From Prostheceraeus crozeri (Eukaryota > Platyhelminthes > Polycladida > Euryleptidae), in NCBI GenBank assembly GCA_907163375.1, contig CAJQUW010003210.1, forward strand, positions 55,698 through 119,697: a stretch of 64,000 nucleotides of DNA, given 5' to 3'. Shown in pieces: positions 36,431 through 48,739 of the stretch (the stretch's first letter is position 1; the number at the start of each line of letters is the position of its first letter). The notes below the pieces were generated by a model. It did no database searches. It was given only the letters and a program-made list of their open reading frames with translations, and was not told the DNA's origin. Position numbers and translations under genes: made by a program.

Positions 36431-38893
36431 CCCTATAACTACTGAGAAAAATAGTAGCGTTACTTACGGTGGGGTCGCTGGCGACCCCAATCACAAAATT
36501 CCAAAATTATCTGATTGATATGTTGTAATGACCTTGAATTGCATTATACATTATCAAACAATTGAAATAAGTCATAGGGGAATCATTTAGTTCAAGTATT
36601 GGGTCAACATAATTGGCATAAACCTTCAGAATTTAGGGCTATACTTCATATGTATGCCTAATAGGCCTACATATGGCCTTCTCTTCTTCGATGCAGTGCT
36701 AGGCAATTGAAAGACTAGCTATTACACTGATAGTTGACAAAGACATTGCAGCATCGAGTTCAGTGTAAGTAACTATCTTGTCGTCTACATGTGTGTTCTT
36801 CCATACAAAGCTTATTCTGAAGGGGGAGTGAAGCGCTGTTCTAACGGGGACGCTATTATCAATAATTATCTCACTGTGGATGACACTGCATTCACGCCGA
36901 TAATTCCTGTAGGCCTAGACTTCATTGCTTTCCCACGAGGTGAGCTTGATTGTCATTGGTTGATACTTGAAGCAATCACGTCCTTGCAATAAATTGGTTC
37001 GTCTCATGCATGTGTCATCATTCAGATGCGTAACCTATGTCATGGCCACTGGCAGGGAACGTCGACAGGCTGCGATTTCGGCGACCAATTTACTATTTGG
37101 AGAACTTCATGATGAAGAAGATATCATCAGCGATGACACCTCTGACTCCGAAGAAATTGACAATGTTGTATCTAATGCCGAATGTAATATGACTTTTCAC
37201 ACATGAGTAGCGACGACGAAGACATAGCCCCTCTGCCACAGCGAATAGGCCTACAGCAACGTGATATTACTGATTCAGCTCCTCGTCGTGATTCCGCTTC
37301 TCGTCTTGACAGCTTCAAGTCACAGGATGGGACAGTGTGGTCTCCACATCCGATCACGGACAATCGCGGCCGTCATCCACTATCGAACATCGTAAGAACG
37401 TAAGCGGACCCTCTCGTCTGGTTAGGGAAGCGGCTTCCTCTCCAAGTGCTACATTCATGAGCTTCGTTACACCTGAGATAATTGACATTGTCGAAAAATT
37501 TTACAATACTGAAGGACACCGTGTATATGATGACTGGATTGATACCACCGCAATGGAAATAAGGACTTATCTCGGAATGATCATTATTGCTGGGGTCTAT
37601 CGAGGACGACACGAACCCATCGCTCATCTGTGGAATCTGTAAGACGGCCGTTCGATATTTCGACAGGCTATGGCGCGTGACCGCTTCCAACATTTGACGC
37701 GTGTGCTGCGCTTTGATGACAAAGAAACCAGACAGGAGCGATGTCTACGAGATAAGATGGATCCAATTCGCGAGGTGACTGAAAAAATTGCAAGCAGATG
37801 TCGCAACAATTTCAAACCTGGATTTCAGTGTTGTGTAGACGAACAACTTGTTGTGTATCGTGGACGCTGTCCTTTCCGTGTCTACAAGCCAGGTAAATAT
37901 GGCTTGAAAGTTTGGGCCTGCTGCGACGTGGATACGTCTTATGTTTGTAATTTTGAACTCTATACTGAGAAGATTGGCCGAAGTCCGGAAGTTGGACAAG
38001 TTACTCGCGTAGCTTTGGATATGACATCGTCATTACAAGGTTCGGGAAGAGGGTGCACAGCGGACAATTTTTTCTCCTCGAAAGTTTTGGCCGAATCCTT
38101 ACAAGCGCGAAATGTGACTTATTGTGGCACAGTGAGAAAGAACAGGTTTCTCCCTCCGATTATCTCTGACGTGCAAGGAAGAGAAATCAATTCTTCTGTT
38201 TTCGCGTACACCAAAGACTTGACTCTTTTGTTTCTTATGTTCCTAAGAAGCAGAAGAATGTGATTTTGATGTCATCACAGCATCATGATGGTCGGATCAG
38301 TGAAAGAAGAGACAAGAACCCGGAGATCATTATCCACTACAACAGAACAAAAGGAGCTGTGGACACGGCCGATCAACTCCTGAGAACATACTCTTGTCAG
38401 TGCAAATCTCGCCGTTGGCGAGAATGAGAATGCAATTCTCATTTACAGATACATGTGCATTCCTGCATGAGCCATACCTATGTGCAGATGAAAATAAGTA
38501 TGCCTATAATACTTCACAGCTAACATTGTAGGCCTATTCAGCAATTGTTTACCTTTGATAATAAAACAAATTAACAGTAGATAATGTTCATTGAGTCATT
38601 TTTCTATACAGCCATGGATTTACGAAAGGAATTCATGCTCATAAAATACGCAACAACATTAAATATCAGTGGGGTCGCCAGGGACCCCAGCCGTAAGTAA
38701 CGTTTGAATATTTTTAAATCATTGCTACTTTTTTGTGAAAGGGGGTATAAGTAAACGGTATCGTCCAGGCACAGTTAATACGCCAACTTGAAAATACACG
38801 GTTGAAATAATCAGCAAAAAATAATTTTTGGACTTAAAAAATACGATGAAAGGAAGCTTTGGGGTCGCTAGCGACCCCACCGTAGTTACAGGG
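36431..38893 (+). mobile_element. piggyBac-like DNA transposon (2463 bp)
   Basis: TTAA target duplication occurs at 36427-36430 and 38894-38897. The ends are CCCTATAACTAC and inverse GTAGTTACAGGG. The palindrome GGGGTCGCTGGCGACCCC is at 36471-36488 on the left and GGGGTCGCTAGCGACCCC at 38861-38878 on the right. An extra right-end-like unit (GGGGTCGCCAGGGACCCC, then CCGTAAGTAACG) lies at 38671-38702 and resembles the left end inverted. It carries a decayed transposase. Confidence 0.92.
37041..38427 (+). pseudogene. piggyBac transposase, frameshifted and C-terminally truncated
   Basis: A likely start is MATGRERRQ at 37041, followed by an acidic N-terminus (DDTSDSEEID). A shift near 37200 and another near 37400 lead to FVTPEIIDIVEKF and RTYLGMIIIAGVYRG; a stop precedes RSIFRQAMARDRFQHLTRVL. 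The catalytic core is clear: VDEQLVVYRGRCPF with Asp 1, KPGKYGLKVWACCD, TADNFFSSKVLAESL with Asp 2, GTVRKNRF. After a shift near 38240 comes YNRTKGAVDTADQLLRTYS with Asp 3, ending at a stop after SRRWRE. The C-terminal Cys-rich end-binding domain is missing. The family excises and reinserts at TTAA, matching the flanks of this element. Confidence 0.88.
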
Positions 38894-39424
38894 TTAAAAG
38901 AAAGCATAAATCATTTCCTAAGTACGTTGATTTAAGGCCTTTTGTCAATAAAGATCACACTAATGTTACTACTGTTTTGTAAGTAGTGAGATAATGACAT
39001 TCAAGAGTCATGCTTTCAATACTGAATTCAAATTTAATACACGTAAGTCTAAGGCATTTCATGAATAATCAATAAGATTCCAACCATCAACAATTATGCA
39101 TTATGTAATTTTGAAATTAAGCATATTATCAATCCGAAATAAAAACACATTATAATTTATGAACGCAAAAAATAGCTATGTTTGAGATATATAAGTCAAC
39201 AAGATTTCATTAAGATATCGTTTTAATGAAATGATGTCTATCAACTTGGGTCAGAAAGTCGAGTTAACTAATCGTCCTAATGTTGCCAGACAAATAAATA
39301 GCATCGACGACATCTTCGTGGAGCATAAAATTCACAATAAATCTAATGTACTTAAATATCACTCTATCTAACAAAATATATTCACGACTGGTATTACCGA
39401 AAAAAGTTATTTGACAGTAGTATG

Positions 39425-39426
<2 letters not shown>

Positions 39427-39478
<52 letters not shown>
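39427..39478. repeat. (AT)n microsatellite
   Basis: About 25 uninterrupted AT units, bordering the family C copy that follows. Confidence 0.95.
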
Positions 39479-39480
<2 letters not shown>

Positions 39481-39489
39481 CTATGTGAC

Positions 39490-40030
39490 TTAAAGCTGTA
39501 CATACCAAACACATACCAGAGGCATACGAATAAAAATGAATTTGCATCGGGTCTCGTATATAAAACATATCAGCAATTCGTATTTCAGTGTAAAGCAGCC
39601 AATCACAGATAGAATAGTTCGTATCGCTTCATGCCAATCACATACTAAAGTAAGTGAGATGTGGTATGAAAAACATACTAGATCTCTGTAGACATACCAG
39701 AATCTCGTATCAGATGTTAGTTTCAAATTGTATGTGATTTTGGTATATGTTTGTATGTAATTTTCGTATCCAGCAATTTACAGTGTACGTATGCGATAAT
39801 CAGTAATATGTGGAATACATCCAATCTTTCAACAAAACTAAGCAAGTAGACAGTTTTTTCCACCATTTTGTCTGTTCACTGCTTGTTCTGAGCAGCCGCT
39901 TTTAACTATCCATTGTCTGATATTGTCTGTGATATTGATATCAATACCGGAGGCAAGGGTGATTCGGTTCTCTGTCGCATCTTTGCTGTCGTGTTTGTAG
40001 AACTAATCCACCTGATGTATGCTATCGTAA
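39490..40030 (+). repeat. Local duplication copy B (MITE family C plus flank)
   Basis: 39560-39792 is a family C copy ending GCAATTTACAGTGTA. 39840-40030 then parallels 34076-34275, with TAGACAG, CATTTTGTCTGTT, CTGCTTGTTCTGAGCAG, TCTCTGTC and TTGTAGAACTAAT in the same order. Confidence 0.55.
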
Positions 40031-40034
40031 TCCT

Positions 40035-43000
40035 AAGCTTTATCGTACTTTCAGACATTTCCTCACTGTAGTTAGCTTGATGACGTTTTTGAAAAGCATT
40101 TTTGCAGGTCTGAATTTCACTTATTTTGCAGACATTTTGTTTGATGATTTTGAGTAGAGCGCACGACTTTCAGTTTTCTTGCATTATCATTGTCTGTTCG
40201 TCACATCATTGTCATCAGACATCGAAAATAATCTTTCAGCTTTGAATATTTGGCATTAAAGACAGCAGCAGAGCTTTTGCATCTTTCTCAAATGAAGTCA
40301 TTTCAAAACTTTGGGCATCCTAAAATGCCTTCATTCTTTGTAACCTCACTTAATGGTGTGTTTCCGGAGACTTGCAAGTCATTTTGAAAGAAAATCTTCC
40401 ACTTTTCATGATTGTTCTTTTTGAATTCTTCTCTGCGCACCAATCAATCTCATCAATCTGTTTTTGTATGTTCTGAACAACGACCTCAACCTCAACACCA
40501 TAATTAGGAATTAGTAAGGGCATTTACAGCAACAATTCAGTAGAAATTCAAAGCTGTCAGAAAGTCGTGAGAAATGTGCTGATTCAAATTCCGAATTGCT
40601 GCTCATTGCTATGAATTACGATGCGAAGATGAGCGTGTTAAAGCCAAAGAATGCTTCAATTATAAAATGATTTTCATGTGCTTTTTATTTTAGGAATAAA
40701 GGAAGGGCTTTCATCTCGACGTGCCTCAAAGTCGGATAAACCTAAACCCTCGCCGACTATGTTTCTTAGCCAAGCACGCCGTAGCGGATCAGTTCTCCTT
40801 AACTAATGGTCAGACTGTATCGAATAATGCAGCAACAGAATGATTGTACAGAAATGCATCATTGTTTCCATTCGAAAGTCATGTGTCAGTTCTAAAACGT
40901 GAAAAAGTCAAACATTTTGATTTTTCACCAAGATTCCACAGAAGAATACACTTTCATTTAAGCAAGTCATAAAATGAAGGATTCATTCTACGTGGTACAA
41001 AATAGAGGTTTGCAAACTTAAAGAAATCTAGGCTGTTGTGTGTCAAAGGTTGTGGCATAGACCAGTGTTGGGGTAGTTACTTTATCTATCAATTAGTCCT
41101 CTGGTCAATGCGTTAGTTTGCATGCTCGGTAGAAGCTCATCCCGAAAGACGCATGCCTTGACAAAGGGAGGTGAGATCACAGTCAAACTGATAGCCAAAA
41201 TCAGAGTAAACTCGATCTCTATTGCAATTCTAAGGGTACAAAAAATGACAGCAGGCCACTTCCGCGTCCCACATCTCTAACAGCCGACAGAAAATAGGTG
41301 GACAGTGAGACGTCACTGTGTGAAACTGTATATGAAGAATGAGTGATGCCGGTATTAAGAAATGTGCTGCTTGTGTGAGTGTTCATCGCAGTGTTCATCT
41401 TCTTCGCCCTTTGCATTAATTGTGGGTTAAAGATGTGTGATTGCTTTTACCTCTGCTATTGTTGCGTCTCGTGTGTTGGACAGTTTCCCAATGAAACCGA
41501 CTTGAAAAGCCCACGAAATGTCCGACTGTTTCTTCACGGTGACTTAGTGACCCGATGAGGCGGATAAAGACAAAGAAATAAAGAGAATCAGCTTCAATGG
41601 ATATAGTATTTCTCATGACCTTGAGAAGTTTTTGTGTTGTCAGAACCTATTCCTACCTTTCTACCCATTCATTCTTCCAATGCTCTATGCTTATCAAAAT
41701 CTAGGTATACTGCATGTCACTGGCTTCTTTTTTGACCCCCAATTTTTGCAGCAAACTAATATTTTGGTCTTTTGGAAAGAATTGAAGGAATGCATTGATA
41801 CCAGGTGCTTTCATAGCCCTTTGCTGTCCTAATACACACCAAGTGAGCAAGTCTTAAATGCGCAGATATCCGACTGCATCAGCGAGTAAGAGCCTTCTGA
41901 AGGTGCGCATGTTTCATTAACTAAATGTCAGAACTTCTCTATTTATCACACACAACGCCTTTACACCCTTACTGTTGGTCTATTTCTATCATTGGCAATT
42001 TCGTGTTTTGTATTTCATTAAAATCGGACAAAAGTAGATTCCTCCGGTTATAATTAGTCACACTGAGTGTCTCAAGTCGTGCGTAAAACCTCTCAGACTC
42101 AGATGTCATAATTAGGAGTCACTGAAGTGTCGAAGGGTGTAAAGGACGAAAAGTTTTTTGATCAACAATTCTTTGGTTGTGAGGTTAAATCAGGTCTTTG
42201 AGAAACTTCTCTGTTTGCTCCTGTGAATGCTGGCTGCTGCGTAAAATGAGATGTTGTTGCTGAAGTATTAGAAGAATTCTCCTCAATTTCTTGAATGCAA
42301 CATTGTAAACTGTGCACCGTTAAGGATAGTGAGAATAACCGTTTAGCTTCACAAGAAGGCTTCTCAGATAGTTAGCCCCTTCGTACATATCATGGTCTTT
42401 TGACAATATTTCGACCGCATCTCTTCGGACAACATTTCGCAGCACATTGATCAAGTAACACCAAAAATTTGTAACCAAAAGAAAGAGGAGAACAATGTGG
42501 TTCTAATGGCAGCGCTCCTGACCTCGTACGATGCATAGAACTCCCTCAAATTGCATTTGAAAAAAAATCGAAGAAACCTTTAATTCTGAAAATAATACAT
42601 GCATGAAAGAGTTAATATCAGATATCTTTTACACGGGCGATTAGGGCATAATGAGCCGTGAACTCCCGGAGGGGGGCGGGAGGGGCTCTAAACCCCTCTG
42701 ACTTTGATGTTTCAATGACTCAATAGTCCCAAAAAATCAACGCAACACGATGATCATTCTAATTACGATAAACTGATAATTTTGAATAGCCTTTCTGTTA
42801 GAAATTGATTGCAGATGTCTTGAGCGTCTTGAGAACGTCTAAACATCTAGGAGTTTGATTGCATTGAGATAGCTAAACGCTGCCTAATGCATCTCAAATA
42901 GAGAGTTTTGAAAAAACATGCAAATTATAAATGCAGAAATACAATCGATGGCTTCATTTTGAGAACAATTTATTGATTTTAAATGTGTATTTAGATTAAA

Positions 43001-43605
43001 TGTTGCAATGACTTTTTACACTGCTGATTTTCGTTTGAAATTTCACATTTGTTCCATTGAGCAATCCGCCACAGAATATTCATCGATACTGTAGCCTATC
43101 ATGATTTTTTGCCACCACTGTAATGTCATTGCCAGTACAATTAAGTCGTTGAGTTATCATCATTCTTACGAAAACAATAATGTTTTCTGTCAAATACTAT
43201 TTGCATCAGCGACGCCCAGCTTTCAGTTGCTTAATTGTATATGATTAATTATTTTATCACTAAATGGTAATCATTATCTTCAAAATCGCATGCCGTCAAA
43301 GCATTGCAAAAATGAGAAATGTATCATTGCCACAAAAGTACATGTATAGTTATACCCAGGTTAATTCGTATAAAAGACTTTTGAGAGACGCTTTGAATGG
43401 AATCAGACGTGACCGTGCGAATTTTAGTAAAAATTATCAATATTTGTTGTAATTTCGATTTTGTCAAAAACATTGAAGCTTTCGATTTCATGGAGGTTAA
43501 TTTGCTTCCACTTACTGCTTGATTACATGAAATCACTTCAAATGAGAGATCATTGATTGTCGATCATGACAATAAATAATTTTGAATGTCATTGTTTTAT
43601 CTACT
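40035..43605. other. No gene recognised
   Basis: The minus-strand frames at 41219-41616 and plus frame at 41632-41832 have no motif. A G/C-rich patch (GGAGGGGGGCGGGAGGGG) lies near 42668. ACATTGTAAACTGTGC at 42303 resembles the end of hairpin family I but has no partner nearby. Confidence 0.45.
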
Positions 43606-43615
43606 GTGTGATGAG

Positions 43616-44831
43616 TAGGGCTAGGATCGGTTAACCGGTTAACCGGTTACACTTTCTCTTAACCGGTTACACTTTCTCTTAACCGGTTAAAATCGGTTAC
43701 GACGTTTCATTAGATTTAACGTGTACTACACTACGTGTATGATGAAATCCGATTGAACTAAAGATTTTACACTGGTTTCATGGAGTAGTGGTTGCTCTTT
43801 CATCCTCATCCACAATCCATTCAAACTCATTCATTACAATTCGCAATCCTTTAGTCGTGCTGCTACGTACACATGGTCAGTATATTTCAACAATTTTATT
43901 AGGTTAATGTACAATAAGATTATGTTGACATTTATATTTTCAATTTGATGTAATCTAAGTAACATCAGTCCATTTAATACTTATAGTGGGCCTATGCATA
44001 GAGTGACCTATTTAACTGCGGAAAGTCTTACACCATTTGTAGTTTTAACCTAAAAAGTGGTGAATAGGATAAGTTAGCAATAATAACACACAGACGACAT
44101 CGCATAGGCTATATATGACAATAAAAACTAACTCACTTTGAATTGAGTTGGCAAAGAATATAGGGCCTACATGTAGCCGTAGGTGTCACTTGCAAAATCG
44201 GTTTCTATTGAAACAACCACTTTGGAAATAACATTCGTAAATTTGGAGATGTAAGCTTACTTATCAAGTGGACAATAGGATAGATAGGTTTATTAAGCAG
44301 GATTCATACAGAAGCACTGACTATTATACTAGTAGAAATAGTAGAAACCAAAACTAGTACGCTAACGATTGAAACATAGCGAGTAATAAAAATGAAATAA
44401 TAATAGGCGTTTTTTGGAAGGAATGACAACCGTCCTTTACAGCTACAATCATCGTTCATACAATGAATTGCAAGCGATCCCTGAAGTTATCGATGATCCA
44501 GTTGACGTATCCAGTGGATTATCCAAATCAGCCAGACTGTTAATGATATGGTTAAACTTCAGAGTATCGAAGACTTTTGAATAGTCGTAGGCAGCAACCA
44601 CAACATTATCAATTGAACTATCATCTAAACGTGAAGTTCTGTATTCATGCAATGAAATCACAGCACTGCAAATGGAAGAATTAGGTCAAAACCCAAAGTG
44701 GCAAGGTCCGTAGTTTTTGATATACCTTGACAACTAAATAAATACCGGGAATCCTCCTCTAACCGATTTTAACCGGTTAAAAATATAATCGGTTAACCGG
44801 TTACAAAAAAAATTAACCGGTCCTAGCCCTG
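43616..44831. mobile_element. hAT-like element with 8-bp target duplication (1216 bp)
   Basis: An exact 8-bp direct repeat GTGATGAG flanks it (43608-43615 and 44832-44839). The ends are TAGGGCTAGGA and inverse TCCTAGCCCTG. Just inside both ends are clusters of the palindrome TTAACCGGTTAA (43626-43690 and 44760-44820), probable transposase binding sites by analogy. It has no hAT transposase. It carries a LINE reverse transcriptase fragment near its right end. Confidence 0.85.
44449..44690 (-). pseudogene. LINE reverse transcriptase fragment inside the hAT-like element
   Basis: Reading minus: SICSAVISLHEYRTS in part, then VVAAYDYSKVFDTLKFNHII, the first catalytic Asp motif (YDYSKAFDT type) of CR1/jockey-like RTs. 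About 80 residues remain. The rest of the LINE is absent, so it was either captured or inserted and then deleted. Confidence 0.7.
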
Positions 44832-45099
44832 GTGATGAGTATCACAGCTTGCAGGTATGTCGAGTTTGCGAGACTGGAAAGATAGGAGAATATCACTATA
44901 TAGCTTATGCACAAACAAAGGGAATCGAGATCTTTCGTGGCCGATTCGGCCCTCTTTGCCGTCCAATGCATTACTCAGCTTTTGATGAGATGCTGATGAA
45001 CTTTCTAATGGTATTCATTTGTTCTGATTTGCTCATGTTGCAAGCAGTGCATGGAATACAATTCAAACACACGTAGCGGAATACAGTAGAGTAACTATA

Positions 45100-46145
45100 C
45101 AGGGTGATTCAGTTCATCCCGCCGGTAATTAAACAGGTGGTGTTGAAAGATCGAAGTAGTCAAGAATTAAATTTTATAGCTAAGACTCACTAAAAAGTAT
45201 TATTAGCAAAATTGAATGCGGTTGTCTATTAACCCGGTCACAACAATTGCTCAAAATAAGACCTGTGCGCTGATACACATGCTTCACATCGCTTGAAGAA
45301 ATTAGTGTTTCATGCGTCTTATAGTAAGCTTGTCAATAGAATTCAAAACTGCTACAATTCTGTCTCTCACCTCATGAGTAGATTCTGGTCTTGGAATTTT
45401 GTAGATATGATCCCGTGCGCATCCCCATTGCCAAAATTGCTCATCTCCAGATCAGGACTTCGAGATGGCCAATTCCGATGGCCGTCTTTCGCATCCAGTG
45501 ATCTTAAGGATTTTAAGTAGTTAATCAGTGTTCTTGTTCCGCAGCTCCGTCTTGCTGGTAGATGAATGTCGGTTTTCTCCGAATGATAAAGGAATCACTG
45601 CTTCTTCATCGCATCATTTTTCAGTAGTTACTGTCCCACCAATGACTTCATGCACAATGCCATAGTCAAAAGTAATCATCGCCCGAAAACCCGATTGGAG
45701 ATTTGAGGGATTTTACGCAAGTCACATGAGGGTTTCCGTCGCACAATAAAAACTACTGTGCAGATTGACTTGACCATTTAAATGACAAACAGCTTCATAA
45801 GTGTAGACAATCTTTCGCTACCTGCCAGAATTTTTTCGTTGTTCATCTGTATAACGGTGAGGCAGAAGTTCAGCCAAGTTTCAAAATCTATTTCCTTCAG
45901 TTCTTGCACTCGACTAAATGTGAAGGGTTTTATTTCATTCTTGCACAATATTCTTTGCATCGGGGATTGCGGCGCGTCGAACTGTTCCGTAACTTTCCGC
46001 TGTGAAGTTTGGAGCCTACATGGATTGTCTCCAAACGCTTCAACAATTTCTGCTTCTCTTTTTCATCAGATAGTTGACACTCAGCAGGACCACATGAATG
46101 CTTCATCGGCAACACACTGAGTTTGGCGGGCTGAACTGAATCAGG
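45100..46145 (-). mobile_element. Second mariner-type element, heavily decayed (about 1.05 kb)
   Basis: The left end CAGGGTGATTCAGTTCATCC is bordered by TA. The right end is the inverse in decayed form (GGCGGGCTGAACTGAATCA at 46124-46142). The first 12 bases equal those of the 21046 element, but the sequences then diverge, so these are two families with one terminal signature. The transposase runs on the minus strand. Confidence 0.8.
45240..46115 (-). pseudogene. Mariner-type transposase, many frameshifts
   Basis: Recognisable minus-strand blocks in order: QRILCKNEIKPFTFSRVQEL then EIDFETWLNFC (linker before the catalytic core), VIPLSFGENRHSS, WPSRSPDLEMSNFG (third-acid region), and CEACVSA near the C-terminus. 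The first Asp motif is decayed around 45780, and frameshifts separate every block. Confidence 0.7.
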
Positions 46146-46646
46146 TATCCACTCAAAATTTTAAGTGTCCACTCAAAAATGTCGACGTGAAAATGTGCAC
46201 AGTGAAAAATTTTCCATCAGAAGATTCAGCTTTTTGCGGGGAGTACCGTCCTGTGGTCTAAAAATACTTGATCAATTTTTAAAAATCAAAATTGTTGCAT
46301 ATTATTCTTGTGTTCATATACTAGCGATTTGGTACCTCTATGTAGGTAGTATAAAACTTACCAGATATCAAAAGGAATCAAAATTTACTAACACGTATCT
46401 TAATTAAGCGGAAATTGAGCTGATTATCCAGTAATTTTCAGGAACTGCAGTAGAATACAAGTCTTCATGGAAAAGTTGAGATCATGTTTCAAAGTTGAGA
46501 CCAATTTTCATTGGCATGATTTTATGATTCAGTAAGCTAATGCTTCATTTCTTGAATCTGAATAATATTGTGGATCCATTTACATATTTAAGTTAATTTT
46601 GATCATTGTCTTTGTTTATGTTATTTTGCTCTTCCAGTGGCACATA

Positions 46647-47877
46647 CAGATTGTTTCATAAAAAATGGATCACCCTTAAACATCGCCTTAACTTCAACTT
46701 TGTCTAACTCCGCCAAACTTGAACGAATTTCTCTGAAATTTGGAAGATATGTCAGTTGCGCTTACTAATATCATTGTTGGAAATTTCAAGCATGAATATT
46801 GAGTTGTTTTCCTGTTATAGATAAAAAAGTAGTAGATAATTTGATCTTCATTTAGCAATGTTACACAAAATCATACCTCACTCTTATAAAATTACATTTG
46901 TTTCCTTTGTTATGTAATATGTTGTTCTACAAGTCAAAAGCTATCAAGCAAAACAAAAATAAAGAAAATCGGTCAATCAGAGCCAGTATAGCACCATTAT
47001 TCATCAACAATAATGTAACTGCTACATGTGATTAACTGGACTTCATGTTCCATAGCTTCCTGACTTCGTTGCGGTGGTGTTGGCAGCACTCCTGATTGCT
47101 TTCAGCTAGAAATCTATCTCTTACCGGTTGAAAACAATACAAGGCACAAATGAACAATAACGAGATCGCATTCACAAAAGGCAATTCACAAAAGAGGGCT
47201 CTGGCCGTCCACGCAAAACATCCAAAAGTAGAGACCGCCTAATTTTGAGATTTGTTAAAGTTGATCCAAGTCTCTCGTTAACTGAGATGGCTGCACTAGA
47301 CTTTTAGACTAGACATTTACATCGTCCTCGGGTACAAGGTGGTGCGACTCTACTGATTTGGGCTGGCGTTTGGACCATTGTCCGCTCTGAACTTCACATA
47401 CAGCAAGGAACCATGAATTCTGAACGCTGTGTGAATGTTTTACGAATGAACATTGGCCAAATGACAGATCAACTTGGTTATTTATGGATGATAATGCTAC
47501 GTGTCACAGGAGTAGTAGAGTCAACTTATGCAAGTCTCAGTTAGGGCTTAGGACATTATCTTGGCCAGCTCGTTCTCCTGATCTGAATCCCATAGAAAAT
47601 GTATGGAGTATTCTAAAACGTAACGTTCGTCGTTCACTGGTACCTACAGATGGCTCATCACAACTTACGTTACTGTTAAAAAGAGAGGGGAGAAAGTTAG
47701 ATCAGTCAAAAATCAACGATATCATCGAATCAATGCCTAGATGAATTGGTAATGTCATTGACATTAAGGGTAGGGCCACAAAATATTAGCTTCTTAAGAA
47801 CCGTTACTGTATCATACTTATGTTTTACGAGTATTTAGTCAAATTTTAGGATGATCCACTTTTTATGAAACGGACTA
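46647..47877 (+). mobile_element. Tc1-like element (about 1.2 kb)
   Basis: The left end has TTTCATAAAAAATGGATCACC preceded by TACAG. The right end is its inverse (GGATGATCCACTTTTTATGAAA). TA is clear on the left and eroded on the right. The length is typical of Tc1 with about one third deleted from the gene. Confidence 0.8.
47195..47744 (+). pseudogene. Tc1-like (DD34E) transposase, broken
   Basis: The linker GSGRPRKTSKSRDRL follows the lost DNA-binding region. A stop and a deletion remove the first Asp motif. Then come ATLLIWAGVW, LHIQQGTMNSERCVNVL, FMDDNATCHRS (second Asp) and LSWPARSPDLNPIENVWSIL (Glu), with exactly 34 residues between them, the Tc1 hallmark. The C-terminus ends in SQINDIIESMPR-like sequence. 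Confidence 0.88.
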
Positions 47878-47884
47878 GTTTGTG

Positions 47885-48215
47885 ACACGATCACACTTCA
47901 GAAAATGCTCTTATTAATAAGGATGAGCAGCAAAGCTTAACCCATCGTATTGCTAATTTAGCAAACTATGTTGCCTCTCCAAGGTTGACATGACACGTAG
48001 TATTTGTAAAATACTGTTATTCCTTCTGTATTGCTATCATGATCAGTCATGAACTCACATTTGGTATTCGTTCGAAGAATGTCGTATTCTTGCCTGCTGT
48101 TGGTCGAGAGTTGTGCCCGAAAAGTGGAATCATAATCATAAAAATGACAAATCTCATTTTGAGTTTTAAGTGAGTGAATGTTGGACCATTGCGTTATTGA
48201 GAGCATCAAACTCGG
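47885..48215. other. Unassigned spacer between Tc1 and hairpin repeat
   Basis: A short plus-strand frame (KDEQQSLTHRIANLAN) at about 47905-47985 has no sure homology. It might belong to the hAT remains downstream, but this is not demonstrable by eye. Confidence 0.3.
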
Positions 48216-48219
48216 AAGT

Positions 48220-48407
48220 ACATTGTTAACTGTAGAGTACGAAAACTGGCTGATTTTGACTGAGAAACTGATGTACAAAACGAGAATAACAAAATGTACG
48301 ACAGCGCGATTGTTTATGCTCATATACTACGAAAGCGATTGGCCTTCCTATTGGATTATCTTTTACATCGTTTTCGTAAGTAGCTTTGGTATCGCAGTTT
48401 ACAGTGA
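48220..48407. repeat. Hairpin MITE family I, copy 2 (shortened)
   Basis: It aligns with 49523-49786: TGATGTACAAAACGAGAATA, ACAAAATGTACGA, CCTATTGGA, GTAGCTTTGGTATCG and CAGTTTACAGTG. It is about 75 bases shorter than the other copy because part of one arm is missing. Confidence 0.7.
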
Positions 48408-48739
48408 TACATGGATCTAAATAAACAAATGATCTTTGACCCTCCATAACTTGCAAGACGACTGGAATCACAACTTAAGAATTGCCGTTTTACTGATGTT
48501 GGGTGACAATCTATGAATTAAAAATAACAAAAAACTCATGTTCAAAATTAGGAAGAAAATGTCAGTAGCTCTCATACTAAGTCTATTTATGAATTTGTCA
48601 TTCTCTGTTACTGTCGTCTAAATTAATATAGACAACAGTGATTCAACCGTGAACGTCGCTATTAACATCATTGACAACTGCGATGGTACGGGACTGATTT
48701 TGATATGAGATAAATCAGCTATTTGTGATGAAAGATTGA

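Noticed and set aside
37172-37999. Minus-strand frames across the piggyBac transposase
   Set aside because: They are shadows of the plus-strand transposase with its recognised catalytic motifs.
41090-41160. tRNA-like look of the CTCTGGTCAATGCGTTAG region
   Set aside because: No B box at the right distance and no paired acceptor stem.
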